64,000 nt of DNA, taken from contig JBHGNT010000001.1 in the NCBI GenBank assembly GCA_043228905.1, positions 9,362,001 through 9,426,000 of the forward strand, written 5' to 3'. Positions 43,305 through 56,302 of this stretch are shown here, piece after piece. Every line of letters starts with the position of its first letter. Position 1 is the stretch's first letter. Origin of the DNA: Azolla caroliniana (Eukaryota > Polypodiophyta). The translations under genes were made by a program, and so were the position numbers. A model generated the notes under the pieces. It was not told where the DNA came from. It saw nothing but the letters and a program-made list of their open reading frames with translations, and made no database searches.

Positions 43305-46300
43305 TCAAGCTAGTAAAGGTCTCTTCAAAGAGGTTTTAATTGCCATGCCCACCTCCTCTGGGAAGTCTTCTTGGGCATGATGACCAACCTGAGAGCACAA
43401 AAGAAAATGAGGATATATATAGACATAAAAAAATACTGTATGCACCTAAATTCCCAATATGTATACACATTGCAAATTATGAAGATTTGTCATCCCCAAT
43501 ATGCATACACATTGGATAGTATTCTTGTTATGATATCCTAGACATCAGATGGACTACGGCTGATATGAAAACAAAGAAACTTACAAACAAAACAAATCCA
43601 CATATCAAATTGAAATTTCTAAAAGATCACAAAAAACTTCCACATTAGAATTAACATATGTTTAATGCTCAAATAAGGATCAATCCTACGTACTTCCTGT
43701 AGTTGAAGAAGTTTCACGCCAACTGAGCTTGTGAATGCAGAAACTCCTCCAAAACTCAGCCATCTATCTTTCATACCCCAAATGACAGTAGTTTGTTTGC
43801 TCCAGTCTCCATTTGATAAACTCTTCCTCAATAACTCTATTGATTCCTGGTACCCCAATAATATAATCTTTGTTTTTTGAAAATTAGAGATATCATGATA
43901 TGGCATTTGCATATCACAAATTTCATACCCCTTATAGGAAGAAACGAAGTGAAAAAGCGGCATCTACTTCCAAGTTTTTCTTTTCATTTCAATCATTTCT
44001 TAATTTTCTTATCTTCTTAAAAAAAGAAGACAGATCTTTTCAAGGAAACTATACAGACTTCCTATTTAGTTACTATGACCAATAGCAACCTTCTGACTCC
44101 AAAATATATCTACATCTTATCATCTCTAGTGGACAATTTCTCTCTTATGCATAATCAATGGCGTTTATATTTTATTTTTTGCACGCTTAATTTACACATG
44201 AATATCATTGTTCTCATCTAATGAAAGGAATAGCTGGTTTTTCTACATGCTGAAATTGGTAAGTGAATAATTGTTGGTTTGGCCAAACCTTTAACTCCTT
44301 TTTCAAGGCCTTTGCAATAGCTATGAGAGCAAAACCAGAAGATCCTGAGGTAAGATATGGCCTTCGATAGACCATAGCATCTTCTTCATCTAGAATGTAT
44401 GGCCCACATTCATTAAGAGGCTTTTCTCCGGCTTTAAGCGGGTCCTACAAAAAACAGTGAAGAAATAAAATAAAATAAAAGGAAACAACATAAATACAAT
44501 TTTACCATCTCTCTATGACAAAAATAATCAATTGCAAAAAACTGAACTTTGAAATGTGATAATATTATTATTATCACCTGAGCGAAAATTTCTCCAAGAA
44601 GGAAATTTGAAAAGATTGCCAATGATGATGGCAGTTTTGCATGCTCATTGATTACCTTCAAACATCACAAATTTTGTAAGAGTCACTTATCGCTTTCATG
44701 CATGTGTGTGTGTGTGTGTGTATGAGTGTATTTTCTTTATTTTTCTTTTATTATAATTATGTTTTCTTATATCTTTGACATTTCATAGTTGGATCTGACC
44801 TATATGTTTGAGAAAAACCAAGACACAACTGAGTGTTTCATTTATTGAGTATCCTCAAAATGCATATAAAAGAAAGGTGCATGGATATAATGATAAAAAA
44901 TGGCTCAATAACACATCGATGCCAACAACATCCATAAGTATGGGTTAAAAAGAAGTATTCATAACAGATGTAAACACAATAAGCCCTTACAGGAGGATTC
45001 AGAAGCACTATACGTTCAACTTTCTCCTTGTACTTGTTTGCATAATCAAACACAATGGGTGCAGTTAAGCCCTGAAGAACAAAAACTTCAACTCAGAAGT
45101 GAGAGAATGGCTATGAAAATGTGAAAATCACTTTGTCTCTAATTAAGTTAAAAAACTACGAATTTTGGTAGAATTCATTTAAGCAGAGATTACCCAAAAT
45201 AAACAAGCATATTCTTAAAAACTTTGGGTAATTTTCCCATTTAATTTTTACCTGGCATACAATGTTGATTTTCTCCAGCCCAAGTGATTCAACCAAACAA
45301 GCCAGCGCATTTGTATAGTCTACACAAAAATCACAGAATCTCATGAGGTCCATTCATATTGTTCAAAAAAAAACTTCACATATAACACCCTAAACATTAC
45401 ATCTATTTCAAAAAAGATTGATTGGGCTTTCTGAATTTGCAACCTTCTCTCGTATAATTGAACCCATAACCCATTTGAGGTTTATCTGAAAATCCAAATC
45501 CTGAATATGAAGCCACCAACATGGTAAGTAAATTACGAACACTATCTTTAAGGCCAGTTCTTTTTCTACAGAGAGAAATTCAAAGCAAATCAAGAAGCAT
45601 CTAATTCGTATCCATTAAAATGAGCTTGTCTATACCATTAATTAAAATTAAGTTTCTTTTGTATAACAAATAAGAAACCACAGTGAATTGGAACAATGTA
45701 TCTTCCATTAAAACCTCTTAAAGAGATAAGTACATTTTATCATGGAAACACGATTTCACAGACATGAGCTTGTCTATACCATTAATTAAAATTAAGTTTC
45801 TTTTGTATAAGCTACGAAATTCCATCATCTCATCCTCCGCAGAGCAAACAAAAAAATCTCTATAAAACCAAATATTGTTTCTCCAACTTGAATTTGTTGC
45901 CACCATTATACTCCAAGAAATGAAAATACTCAAATAATCAAAAGAATGATGACATTTTTCTCTTATATCCATCGTGTATTACTTCATTATGAAATCATTA
46001 TAACAAAGAATAGTGGGAAATAACATACCAATCCAATCGAAAGCAATAACATGATAGTCTGTAGACAACATAGGAATCACCTTACGAAATGAATAGGACT
46101 ACATGCACAAAAATAGTGGTTTAGATGATTTTGTTTTTCTGCAATGAAGCATTTGAGAAAGAAACAAATAAAATCATCCTCCAAAACCTGTGAAGGAAAA
46201 CCATGCACTAGTAATACTGTTGGTTTTGTAGCATCTCCGTCCTCAACATAAAACCACCTAGAGGTTTTAATCTTTCAAAATTTGATATAAAAAACAACTA

Positions 46301-48685
46301 ATAAACATATTGAATCTTCTTAACCATGAACAAAGTAAGATTTAAGGTGTTTGCAAGGAGATGTTTAGGTTCAAGATGAGCTAACGTATACAGAAATTTT
46401 AATTTTATGCCATTTGTTAAGTGGTAACGTCTTGGATGAATTTTTTCTCTCACCATGGGCAATATCCATTAAGACCAAGCAAAGATTTTCCATTTTTGAT
46501 ACATAAACAAAAAAAAAATCGAAGAATCAACAATAACCATTTGCAGATTTTTTTCATTTCAAGATATGCTATAATGCTCACCCACATACAAATACACAAA
46601 ATTAGTTCAAATTTTCAAAAACCTGAAATCATCATCAGCAATTTGAGATGCCTCTCCCATCGCAAGCCCAAATATAGGATCTCGAGCTTTCTTTTTTTTC
46701 TCTTTCACAGCATAGGCATTTATCTAACAAGCAGAAGATACTTGGATATCAATAGTAAGTGTGGTACATGTCCATACGATACCATATCCTTACAATGCAA
46801 GGTTTCTGTAAAGAGCCAACATTGAGTTTTTCACTGAATATCAATTTTCTTTAAAACCTAAAAATCTTCACCATTTTCCCACGAGCAAACCATTCCTCAG
46901 CGCGACCTTCTTTATCAGAGTATTTGCCTATCCAAAAAACATCAAAGGCCTTTTGCATCAATCATGAGAAAAAACTTGACAAATTTCTGAAAAGTAAGGC
47001 GGAAATACGTTAAACAAATCCAAAGAACTCCCATGGTTACCTCCAGCAAAAGAGAATCCATCTCCAACTGAGACAGGCGCATCCACAAGATAATCCTTCA
47101 ATGAGAGAACAAAATCTGTTATGTTATAAATGCAGTGCATGGCATACATGTTATCTGATTTCTTACATAGCAATAGCTACATTGCTAGCAGGAAACCTCA
47201 AGGAGATAAAAAATACAAAAAAAGCTACAAACTTTCAGTGCTCAAAACCATTTAAATGAAGATACAATGTTTCTATAGAGATTTCAGCAAACTCAAAACA
47301 AATGCAAAGATATTTCCTGAGAGAGGCTTAAGGAAACAAAAGGCAGTAGACACCTGCCCAACTACAATACGGTTCTTAGTTACCCAAATGGACTAACGAG
47401 ACCAAAATCAGAGTTAATGGAGAAAACAAGCATTGGAGCCAATATTCCAAATTGTGTGTTTGGAAACATGAGCCAAAGGTTAACAAGTCCATAAAAAATG
47501 ATGCAGCTCTTATGACATTGCAAACAGAGAGAATATCTCAAAGCAGAATCCAATATGACGTATACCCAATGATCATTGCCAGAAGAACACCATTTGTTTA
47601 CACGACAAACCTAATTTCCAAAGTGTAACAAGACTAGACTAGCCTTCCACATTGCTAGAGATTATTTGATGCCCTTAGACCCAAGGAGGTGGGAGTGATA
47701 GCAAATTACCATTCTTTACTTGCCAATCAACGAGCCTACCCAATGCCTCTTGTGATGGCACACAGGAGTAAATGGAAGTAGTTCAAATATTCTAGACCAT
47801 ATGCATCTAAGAGGTGGACCCAAAGTATAATGCATTGTTGCATCTCAGAAGCTGAGCACGTGCCCATCCTTGTTAGGCATATCAGAGATAAGACTAATAG
47901 CTCGATTGGGTAAGGAGAATGCCGTACATGGATCCACAAAGGGAATTCCAAAGGAGATGCATGTCTCGACCAATCCACAAGCTAACATAAAACTAAGTTC
48001 CAATCTCTAACCAATTTGGAGCTGAAGGGACACCCTTTGGTATAATCATCAAATGTGCCAATCACATACTCCCAATAAGAGATCTCCCAAACACCAAAAG
48101 TAGGTGTTCGAAGATGCATTGACATATGAGCTGACATCTTCATCCATGGTCTATTCACTGGACTAAGATACATATGTGCTACATTTGTATGTATACAGTA
48201 TATACATACATGTTCATCCCCAAGATACATGTGTAACCATTTGTATATAGATAGATGATATGTACGTACATACATACATACATACATACATGCACCTTCC
48301 CAGATAAAATACATAATATGCATTCACGGATACACAGGCTTACACATATATACGAACATTCAAAACCGTACATGCATATATATATATACATACTCACAAA
48401 ACATATAGTAAATATATACTCATTAATTTTCTACTTAGGGTTCGTAGAGGGATTAGAGAGGGGCACCTCATCATCCACATAGAGGGAGCGGCAGGGATAG
48501 AGTCGCTTTTTGATGCAAGTACGAGATCGTGTGGAAGAAGAAACAGACGGAAGAGAAAACCTAGCAGCAGCAGCAGCAGCAGCAGTGGTAGTAGTAGCGA
48601 ATGAAACAGAAGAAGAAGAAGAAGAAGAAGGAAGTAAGCATGGATTGACGTGAAAGAGAAAAGAAGAAGAAGAAACCATGATCAC
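43305..48685 (-). CDS. Plastid-type alpha/beta-hydrolase-fold protein, 13 exons
   Basis: Exons: 48467-48685, 47041-47095, 46872-46927, 46623-46723, 46188-46257, 46029-46098, 45444-45500, 45252-45319, 44991-45071, 44578-44655, 44289-44444, 43694-43846, 43305-43388. All introns are GT-AG and phases match, giving 415 residues. Residues 1-60 are Ser/Ala/Arg-rich with few acids, a chloroplast transit peptide. The fold shows the oxyanion motif HGFPSQ (162-167), FGFSDKPQMGYGFNYT (192-207), VYRRPYLTSGSSGFAL, acid WGMKDRW (Asp364) and His in GHHAQEDFPEEV. It resembles plant haloalkane-dehalogenase/epoxide-hydrolase-like plastid proteins. The nucleophile elbow reads VCQGLT, with Gly where Ser or Asp is expected, so catalysis is doubtful. 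The first donor (GAG-GTGCCC) is the least certain junction. No substrate can be stated. Confidence 0.9.
45621..45809. repeat. 45-bp direct repeat in a hydrolase intron
   Basis: TGAGCTTGTCTATACCATTA begins identical stretches at 45621-45665 and 45765-45809, spaced 144 bp. Both are in the intron between exons 6 and 7 and contain no exon sequence. Confidence 0.85.
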
Positions 48686-49063
48686 ATGGTCGTCGGCGAC
48701 TGTACTCTGTCTCTGTCTACCAAATCTCTTGGGTGATATATTATCACATTATCTCTCTAAGTAATAACCATACGTACCATACGCGCATTTCTCATTCGAG
48801 TATGGTAAACACCCTCCAACCATACTTGTGTATTCATTCTTTATTATAAGGTAAAACTTTTTTAGGTAAAAACTGTAAAAAACAAAATACAGGTTTTTTT
48901 CTTGAAAACATGCGCATTCGTTTGAATTCGTATGAAAAAAGAATGTTTGCCAATGCATTCGAGGGTACTATGAATCAGAACTACATACATATCCCATGTG
49001 TGTGTGTGTGTGTGTGAAAGAGTGAGGTGAGGTGAGGTAAGTCTGCTTTGTTTATGTTTTGTT
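48686..49063. other. Upstream flank of the hydrolase gene
   Basis: Minus-strand GATAATATATCACC near 48735-48748 is a TATA-like sequence 50-60 bp above the ATG. (GT)n is at 49001-49016, followed by four GAGGT units. No gene seen. Confidence 0.45.
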
Positions 49064-49261
49064 TGCAATTAGCTTACCCTAGTGGTAAGCTTGTTACGCT
49101 ATAAGCACTAAGTCTTGGGTTCGAAACCAATTTTCTCACCTCTCTATTGCATACTTCTTACATATATCTCTTAATTCACCAAATGTCACCAAATGTCAAT
49201 GTGGAATGTAGGGGTTAAACCAATGATGCTTGTCTCCATTGGGCAACTGAGCTACATCCAT
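49064..49261 (-). repeat. Composite SINE, copy B
   Basis: In minus orientation it starts GGATGTAGCTCAGTTGCCCA, has the B-box-like TGGTTTAACCCC, the middle CTACATTCCACATTGACATT and AATAGAGAGGTGAG, and ends with an inverted tRNA-like module. Read on the plus strand that module is TTACCCTAGTGGTAAG...TTGGGTTCGAAACC. Order and spacing match copy A at 56844. A small deletion removed part of the head A box. Confidence 0.75.
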
Positions 49262-50160
49262 CTAAGCCCTCTCTCCTCCTTTGGTTGGGTGCAACTTTCT
49301 GATCTATATCTACTTCAGTGATCGAATCTTGATTCGATTTTATTGCCCTTGTTTATCGGGTTGCAATTATTCACGTATTGTGTCTACCGTTCGACAATCT
49401 AACGTAACTGGCTTCCAACATTGGAGCCAGTCTTCACATTCGCACAAGGTTTCTTATTAATTGGGTTTTCACACAAATTAACAAGCATAGTCTACCTTTT
49501 TACATTAAGTAGTTAGCTTGAAAGGATATGTACGTAGTCTCATATTCTTGAACTCGATCGGAGGGTGATTCCCCGATTTATGTATAAGCCACCTTGTTTA
49601 ATCTTTCTGTAAATACTCTCTCCTAACTAATGGGAAAGTAGCATCTTTTTTGAAAAAAAAAAACAAGTGTAGTCTACAATATACCAACTTATGCTACATA
49701 GTACATGTCACATCTCCTAAGAATGGCATCAAAAGTGTAACAATTTTATCATGTCGAAATTTGAGCTCTTCTCGATAATCTTGGATATTTAGGTATAACC
49801 CAATTGCCTTACAATAAAACTAACTGATCTCTTATCATTGAGCATTTCTATAGTATACACATAGAGTGATCACTTTATCTAAAAACTTAGGGATTGCAAG
49901 GGTTCAACTATCCTCTCACTAAGCTAGCTATAAGGATCCCACGTTGAATAGGACTTTAAGTCGCCCATTCTTCATAATTACCTCATACGTACCAACTTCC
50001 TCAAGAAGTTTATATCCCCAATTAGCCTCAAGTCACAACTGGCAATATACAAAGGTTTGGGTCAACCATCTAAATGGTTACATTTGCCATTCTAAAGTCA
50101 AGACTTGAGTGATTGGAAATTGCTAACTTTTTTTGCCCATCTCTTATGGGACCTACCACG
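49262..50160. other. Spacer with a LINE-type tail
   Basis: About 49590-49665 has CTCCTAACTAATGGGAAAGT followed by A-rich sequence, the fifth copy of the LINE-type 3' tail. The rest is AT-rich and unrecognised. Confidence 0.45.
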
Positions 50161-50930
50161 GCTTTATGTTTCTCTTTCAATAGTCACCAAGTTGGTGTTG
50201 GCCCAAATAACCAAGGCATAAGCCTTCTTGCCTAGCTTTATCTTATTGTTGTGGGGTCAAAACAAGTTTGGCTATTTTATTATTAGTTAGGTAGAGTGTG
50301 TTTACACTCCAATATGTACAACAGAAATGACATGATAGACATTCAACCACCTTAACCCCAAGTATGCGTTTATCATCCAATAGTATGTAAAATTTAAGAA
50401 AAATAGCATGTACCTTCCTGGTTGGACTGTCAAGGTGGAAATAACCTTTTTGGCATGGTGTAACACCACTTTGGCACGCCATCTATATAATCCACCAAGG
50501 GTGAATTTGACCATGATTGTTGAAAGGAAAGTCTTGCAACTTCCACCATGTGTGAAGTTCCTTCCAACTCTTCATATTGAGCTCATATATTCGTAATCAG
50601 ATCATACCATAGAACAATGCTTATCTCCTTTGGTCGACTTTCTTCTCCCACGAAATCTACTTTGCATCTAGATTTCCAAATGTTCCATACCGTGATAGAG
50701 GCTATGGTGGGCCAGATGTCACTTAGCCTATTCGAACACCAAATTTGCAATTCCTTGACTGGTTGTACAATGCATTTATTTCTTTGCACACAAAACGCTT
50801 TTTGCCTACCTAGGTCTTTGATATCCAAGCTTTCTTCTTCAATCTCGACCATAGTGCACAAGTTTGGACTTTTTATTAGAACGGTTGAAGAACTTTTGCT
50901 ACCTCTTGGAAAACATGATTCCTAAGAAAT
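50160..50930 (-). pseudogene. LINE ORF2 fragment
   Basis: Minus frame 50861 to 50583 reads IASITVWNIWKSRCKVDFVG, close in pattern to TLWALWKYRCNRIYD of the LINE remnant at 34282-34704. Upstream QIWCSNRLSDIWPT and downstream LHTWWKLQDFPFNNH-like text continue in broken frames. It is the segment between the zf-RVT and RNase H parts of a plant LINE. Confidence 0.45.
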
Positions 50931-51054
50931 GACATTTTCACGAGTTGCTTAGACTTCTCTTGCCCCACAAAAGTCTTTCTCGAGCTAGCTCTAGTCTTCC
51001 TTTTGTCCTAAATTTGATTAAGATGTTCCTACAATGCTCTTTCTATTCTACCTT

Positions 51055-51340
51055 TTTGTTTTAAATTCTTAAAATTCATAATTTAAATATAAAATATGTA
51101 ACATACACGTACAATCCGTTAAATATTTCTTATAGTTGTAATGCATCTAACCAATGTTTTGTAATCAAATTAAAATTTCATTATTTTTTGGAAACGTCAA
51201 ATACATTGAATGCATAGAATACGTGAGTTTTTTTTAAATGGTTGTTCTAAAACATAAAATACTTGTTGAATACTTCAAGGTGTTGTAAAATGTGTTTTAT
51301 ACATAAAAGGCATGTTTTTAACAACTATGATAGCATCCAA
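51055..51340. repeat. AT-rich dispersed repeat, copy 2
   Basis: Shares AAATGGTTGTTCTAAAACAT, ATAAAATACTTGTTGAATAC and AACAACTATGATAG-type blocks with 36960-37290. Degenerate; ends not defined. Confidence 0.4.
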
Positions 51341-51429
51341 CAAAGTGTATAGGTTTCTTCTTCCTTGGATAGTCATAGAACTATGTGGTGATTATTGATG
51401 GAGTATTATCAAGTCACAATCTTAGTGGA

Positions 51430-51765
51430 AAAAGAGTTTAGCAATAATTTGGCACATTTAAAGGAAAGACTATTCTTATGGCGTTTTTTACTTGGGGTTT
51501 TATCATATAGTATAAATCTTCAATGAAGGCACATTGATGCAAACTTGGTTCAAAATGTGTTAAGGACTTGCTATGGGATTGTTGCAACACTAAGAATTTG
51601 TTTCCTAAAAAGGTCACGACAAGATGCCATCAATGCAAACTTGGTTCAAGATGTGTTAAGCACTTGCTATGGAATTGTTGCAACACTAAGCATTTCTTGC
51701 CCAAAGGTCGGGTTAAGTTAATGCCTCTCTTGTGGTTCCCAATATTCCATTTTGATAAGTAATTC
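51430..51765 (+). pseudogene. LINE zf-RVT fragment with internal tandem duplication
   Basis: Plus strand reads LKERLFLWRFLLGVLSYSIN-like text, then CKLGSRCVKHLLWNCCNTKH, the pattern of the zf-RVT domain that follows LINE RT. GCAAACTTGGTTCAA starts at 51539 and again at 51635, so a 96-bp segment is duplicated in tandem. Stops and frame changes break it. Confidence 0.55.
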
Positions 51766-52808
51766 TAGATAGTTGGTCTTATTCCAACAGCCTCACAATA
51801 CATCCAATTCCTAAATTAGGTACGATTTATGATATTATGGACTGTATGGATATATTACACAACCTTACATCAACCATTTTTCATGAATTCAGATTCTTTA
51901 AGCACCCTATTTGACAATCACTGTATGATTTTCTCCGATTGCATGATATTTCTATTGACAATTTTCAAATTCTCTTTCACAATTTTGTTCATTAATATTT
52001 ATCTGTGAGTTTTCACATTGTCTTGAGGTTTCCCACTAGTAATATAAAGCGTTACTAAAAAAACATTATTAATTTCATTGTGCTTAATCTTTTCTATAAC
52101 AAGGTAGTCTAATAGAGAGTTAATATTGAGCATTAGTCACTACAATGAAATTTTATCTTGCAAATCAGAAAAAGCCAACCATGATCAGGAAAAATACACA
52201 CTTTTAGCTTATCTTGATCAAAACCTTGCCTTTGTGGATTAATGTTCACCACAAGAATTAATAAGTTTGCCTTACATTAGCTTGCTAAATGGAACTCTTC
52301 CATAGTTTTATATATTTCAGTTGCAAAATTTTAGCAACATGTGAATCAATTAGTTGTGATGGAGGCTAAAGTTTTTTCTATGATGTGTAAAGGCAATCAT
52401 TCTCACATTGTGCATTAGCATTTAATGTGTTGTGTTTTTTTCTCAACCATGTTCTTTTCTTACACAATTTTCCATGGACTTTGGCTGACATGAGCCTTGG
52501 CATAATTTTCTTTGTTGGTCAAATATCACATCCATTTGCATATTATGTTGCATCCTTTTTGCGCCTTTCTCAATGGATGAAATGAAGGACATTCAATGAT
52601 TGTAACCAACTTTTGTTTTGGTAGGATACACAATAAAACCCATTGGTAAGACTATCCTCATCTTTGAAAGTTTTTCTCAATAGAGATATTACTTCATTTA
52701 TATTTTGTTAGGGTTTTCTCATTGTTGTGTTTCGTGTGTAAACTTATATCGCTCTCTTATTAGTATACCAAAAACAATTAACAGGAGTATACAAAAACTC
52801 CCCTCACT
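51766..52808. other. Spacer, no gene recognised
   Basis: AT-rich with no motif I recognise. Confidence 0.45.
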
Positions 52809-53333
52809 TAGGGATCAGCAACGGCTCGACTCAAGCCTAAACCATTGAGCTAAATTGATTTAAAAACGGCTTACTGGCTCGGCTCGGCTCAGGCTTGAGC
52901 TTGACTAAACTGTTTGAGCTCAGTTCGGCTTGGCTCGAGCCTTGTCAAACCGGCTCAAACTGGTTAAGCTGTTTATGTGGTTTATTAGTTAGGTTAAAGA
53001 AAAACTTCAAAAGTTAGAAACTTGAGAGAGAGAGAGAGAGAGACTACATAGATGAGGGGATAATATAATTAATACAATTAATATAATTGTGTGCTTTTAC
53101 CAAAAGAGAGAGAGAGAGAGAGAGACTACACAAACGAAGAGAGAGAGAGAGAGGGAGGGAGCTTGTATACTACATAGTGTATAGTGAGAGAGAGAGAGGG
53201 GGGGGGGGGGGGGGGGAGGTTTCCAAACCGGTTTGGTTTAGGTTTGAGAACCTGAAAACGGTTTTGGCTTAACCGGTTTGGCTTGGATAAGGCCAAACCG
53301 GTTAAGCCTAAACCGAACCATTGCCAATCCCTA
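52809..53333. mobile_element. Older hAT-like MITE carrying GA microsatellites
   Basis: Ends TAGGGATCAGCAACGGCTCG and, from the other side, TAGGGATTGGCAATGGTTCG match at 16 of 20 positions. Flanks CCCTCACT and CCCACACC agree at 6 of 8 bases, a decayed 8-bp duplication. Subterminal regions hold many GGCTCGG/GGTTTGG motifs in opposite orientation, as in the hAT element at 15024. The middle is filled by (GA)n tracts at about 53023-53042, 53104-53124 and 53138-53156, and a G run at 53199-53216. Confidence 0.7.
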
Positions 53334-53644
53334 CCCACACCTATTGATAATAAACATAAACATAATTATGGATGTTTTATAGATTATTTTGATACCATAA
53401 GCATGGCTTCCAACTAGAGAATGCCCTCTTCCAATCTTAACGCTTTTGGGTTTAAGACGATGTTTGCCACAATCCGAGGACTAGGTGTTATGCGTTCCAA
53501 ACCATGCGATACTAAAAATAAAGAGCAACCACAAAGATACAATTGTATTTAGTTTAGAGCCCTTTTGTTTATCCTTGATGTGAACACAAGTTTGTATTAC
53601 TTTCCAATTGACAATCTTGTTACAATTGCGTAATCGAATACATT

Positions 53645-53836
53645 GTTCAAAAACCATGTGCCTTGATCTAATAGACAATCTCTAGTGGACCTAGCATGGG
53701 TCATGATTTGCTTGTATAAAACTTTGCCCAATTCAAATTTGTTCAAAAACCATGTGCCTTGATCTAATAGAAAATCTCTAGTGGACCTAGTATGGGTCAT
53801 GATTTGCTTGTATAAAATTTTGCCCAATTCAAAATT
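53645..53836. repeat. Tandem duplication, 96-bp unit
   Basis: Copies at 53645 and 53741 both read GTTCAAAAACCATGTGCCTT and end TTGCCCAATTCAAA(T/A)TT. Only a few bases differ, so the duplication is fairly recent. Confidence 0.9.
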
Positions 53837-54429
53837 GTATTATCATTAAGAACTTTTGTCTACATCGATTTTTTATAAGGATATATTAATGCTAAACAAA
53901 ACACATGTATTATAGGATAATATAAAGGATTGATTATATCTAACTCCATGATTTGATGATGATGATGTCCTTTGGTGGTCGGTCGAGCCAATGCTTTGCA
54001 AGAAAATTAATCTAATGAATCCGCTTTGAACATGTCGGTGATAAAAGGTGAGCTACAGTGGACTAATTGTTTGATCCTCCCCAAAATTTGGCTCAATGAA
54101 GAGATGTCCTCATAAAGTTCCACAAGGTGTGTCTCATAGGCAAATTTCTTGAATGTAATGGGTCCAAAGCAATGTTTATAGTATGCAAAATCTTCTAATT
54201 ATTTTAATTTATTGTGAGGATAAGTTCTGATGTGAAACCTTCATAAGCATTGGACAATTGGCATATGTCAAGGACAAAATATGGAAGTTGTCATTCAATT
54301 GGTCATTCAATGAATGATACAACATTGTTTGAACATGTGTGCATGAAAGTTCAGGAACTCAAATTCCATATTAAAGAAATCTCTAATATATTTCATAGAG
54401 ATTTCAAAAAATCTCTTGATTGAGTAGAG

Positions 54430-54940
54430 ATTGAAGGTACCGAAGAGATGATAGAGAAACACATATGTATTACCTTTGTTTTAGGGGATGGAGTCCAAAT
54501 GGCTTCTTTTGTTGGTCAATTTCAAACTCTGAGGAATTTATAGAAGCAATCACTTTTAGAAACTTATTGCACACTTGCATGCTTTTGAGGGTTGAAGGGC
54601 ATACAAAGAATTGAATTTGCTACATCAAAGTTGTTATTCCATTTTTTTAAAATGTGGAACATAGTATGTGGAGATTGCAAAACTTATGTAGCTTAAGGAG
54701 AATTGGACAATAGTGAAAATATTATGGAGAAACACTGGCAACACATATTAAATTGCCTTTGATTGAGGGGGTAGAGTCCAAAAAACATCTTTTGATTGAT
54801 TTTGACCTCATTCAAGTAACTATTGCGTGGAATTTCAAAGGAGCAATAATTTATTGCAAACTTACTTGCTTTTGAAGGGCTGAAGAAGAGCACATAAATA
54901 TTGAAATTCGCCTCATTCACATGATTGTTAATCATTGATA
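54430..54940. repeat. Degenerate tandem duplication, about 283 bp
   Basis: GAGTCCAAA occurs at 54491 and 54774. Both copies are preceded by GAGAAACAC and followed by TCTTTTG(T/A)TTG, CTTATTGCACACTTGCATGC versus TTATTGCAAACTTACTTGC, and GCTTTTGA. No coding sequence is evident. Confidence 0.6.
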
Positions 54941-55767
54941 TTCATGAACATCCACATTCTTAAAATATTTTACGCTTGTAGAAAGGACAAAGGCACTAGA
55001 GCGTGCAATGTTTTTCGTTGGGTATATTGCCCCCTCTTGCATTTAATATCCACATAATAATATCAACATTGAATCATTTGTATCTTTTTTGGTTCTCTAT
55101 TATGCAGTTATTTCAATCATTCACTAATTTATTTCCTCTCCATCTTCTTAGAATACCAAGTCTTGATTATAAATGCAAAATGTCTAGATGACGTGCAAAC
55201 TTATAAAGCGAGTGCTAATATATAACATTCAATTAATATTTGCAAGTTCTCAAGTGGGTTTTCTGTTGAGTAGTCTCAAATAATTATCCACGGTCTATGC
55301 TTGCTTTTCATATATGGTGGGTCAACGTGGACCGATGTTGAGCACGATTATGTTATGCAATTGTTTCGGGATTGTGGCTATTAAATTGTATTGAGTCAAT
55401 GTGTTGAAATGTAATTTGATCAACGAGTTGTAATGAACTTATCAATAGGAGTTGGTAGCATAAATGAAGTTTGGTAAGGGGTGGACCTTACCATATGGAC
55501 CAAAGTGGACTTGCAAATTGGTTGATGCTATATATACATATATATTCATGATCTCCATAGAAATGATATCTTAATCCTATCCTCCATATCTTTCTTCTCC
55601 ATATGTTTGCTTAGTGGTATACATATTTTGGCTAAATGGTTTACACGATAGCTTCAAAGCCATAATTTTGAGAGACCTCAAGTTCAATAGCTGCCATAGC
55701 TCACCCTCAGACATAGATCATACCAATCTATTTATCTATTTTTCTTGTGTTAGTGAGAGTGATAGAC
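54941..55767. other. Upstream flank of the lipase gene
   Basis: GCTATATATACATATATA near 55528 is TATA-like and about 240 bp before the lipase ATG at 55768, so it may be the core promoter. Nothing else is recognised. Confidence 0.4.
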
Positions 55768-56264
55768 ATGACCTTGCGACTATTTAGCTTCGTCTTTTTC
55801 TTTTGGATCTTGTTCTTCATTGAATATGCCTTCTCTTTAAGCTCTAGTAGCACCCTATGTTCCTCGATTGTTCGCCCTCTCGGATATCCTTGCATCGATT
55901 ATACGGTAAATATGTTTGAATTTCCTCCATTGGATATATCCTCCGCCTCCTCTTCTTCTTCTCATGTTTTTGCTAGAGTTAACTTAATTGCTATGGAAAT
56001 CCATGGAAAATGTGTATGGTATCATTTTATTCATGTTTTGATTTTTGTGGCATCAATCTAGTGCCATTTCACTATTGGCATGAAATTATTAATGTGCTTG
56101 CGTGTTTGTGGAGGTCTTTGGCATGTCAATAATAAGATTCATGGAAATGCAAGAATATTAACAACAATGAGAATTTTAATGCATTTGGAGATTGAGAGAC
56201 CTTAACAAATTGTATCGGTTGGTTGGGAAGGTTGTCCATTAGAGGCCACAAGAATTACTAAAGG

Positions 56265-56302
<38 letters not shown>

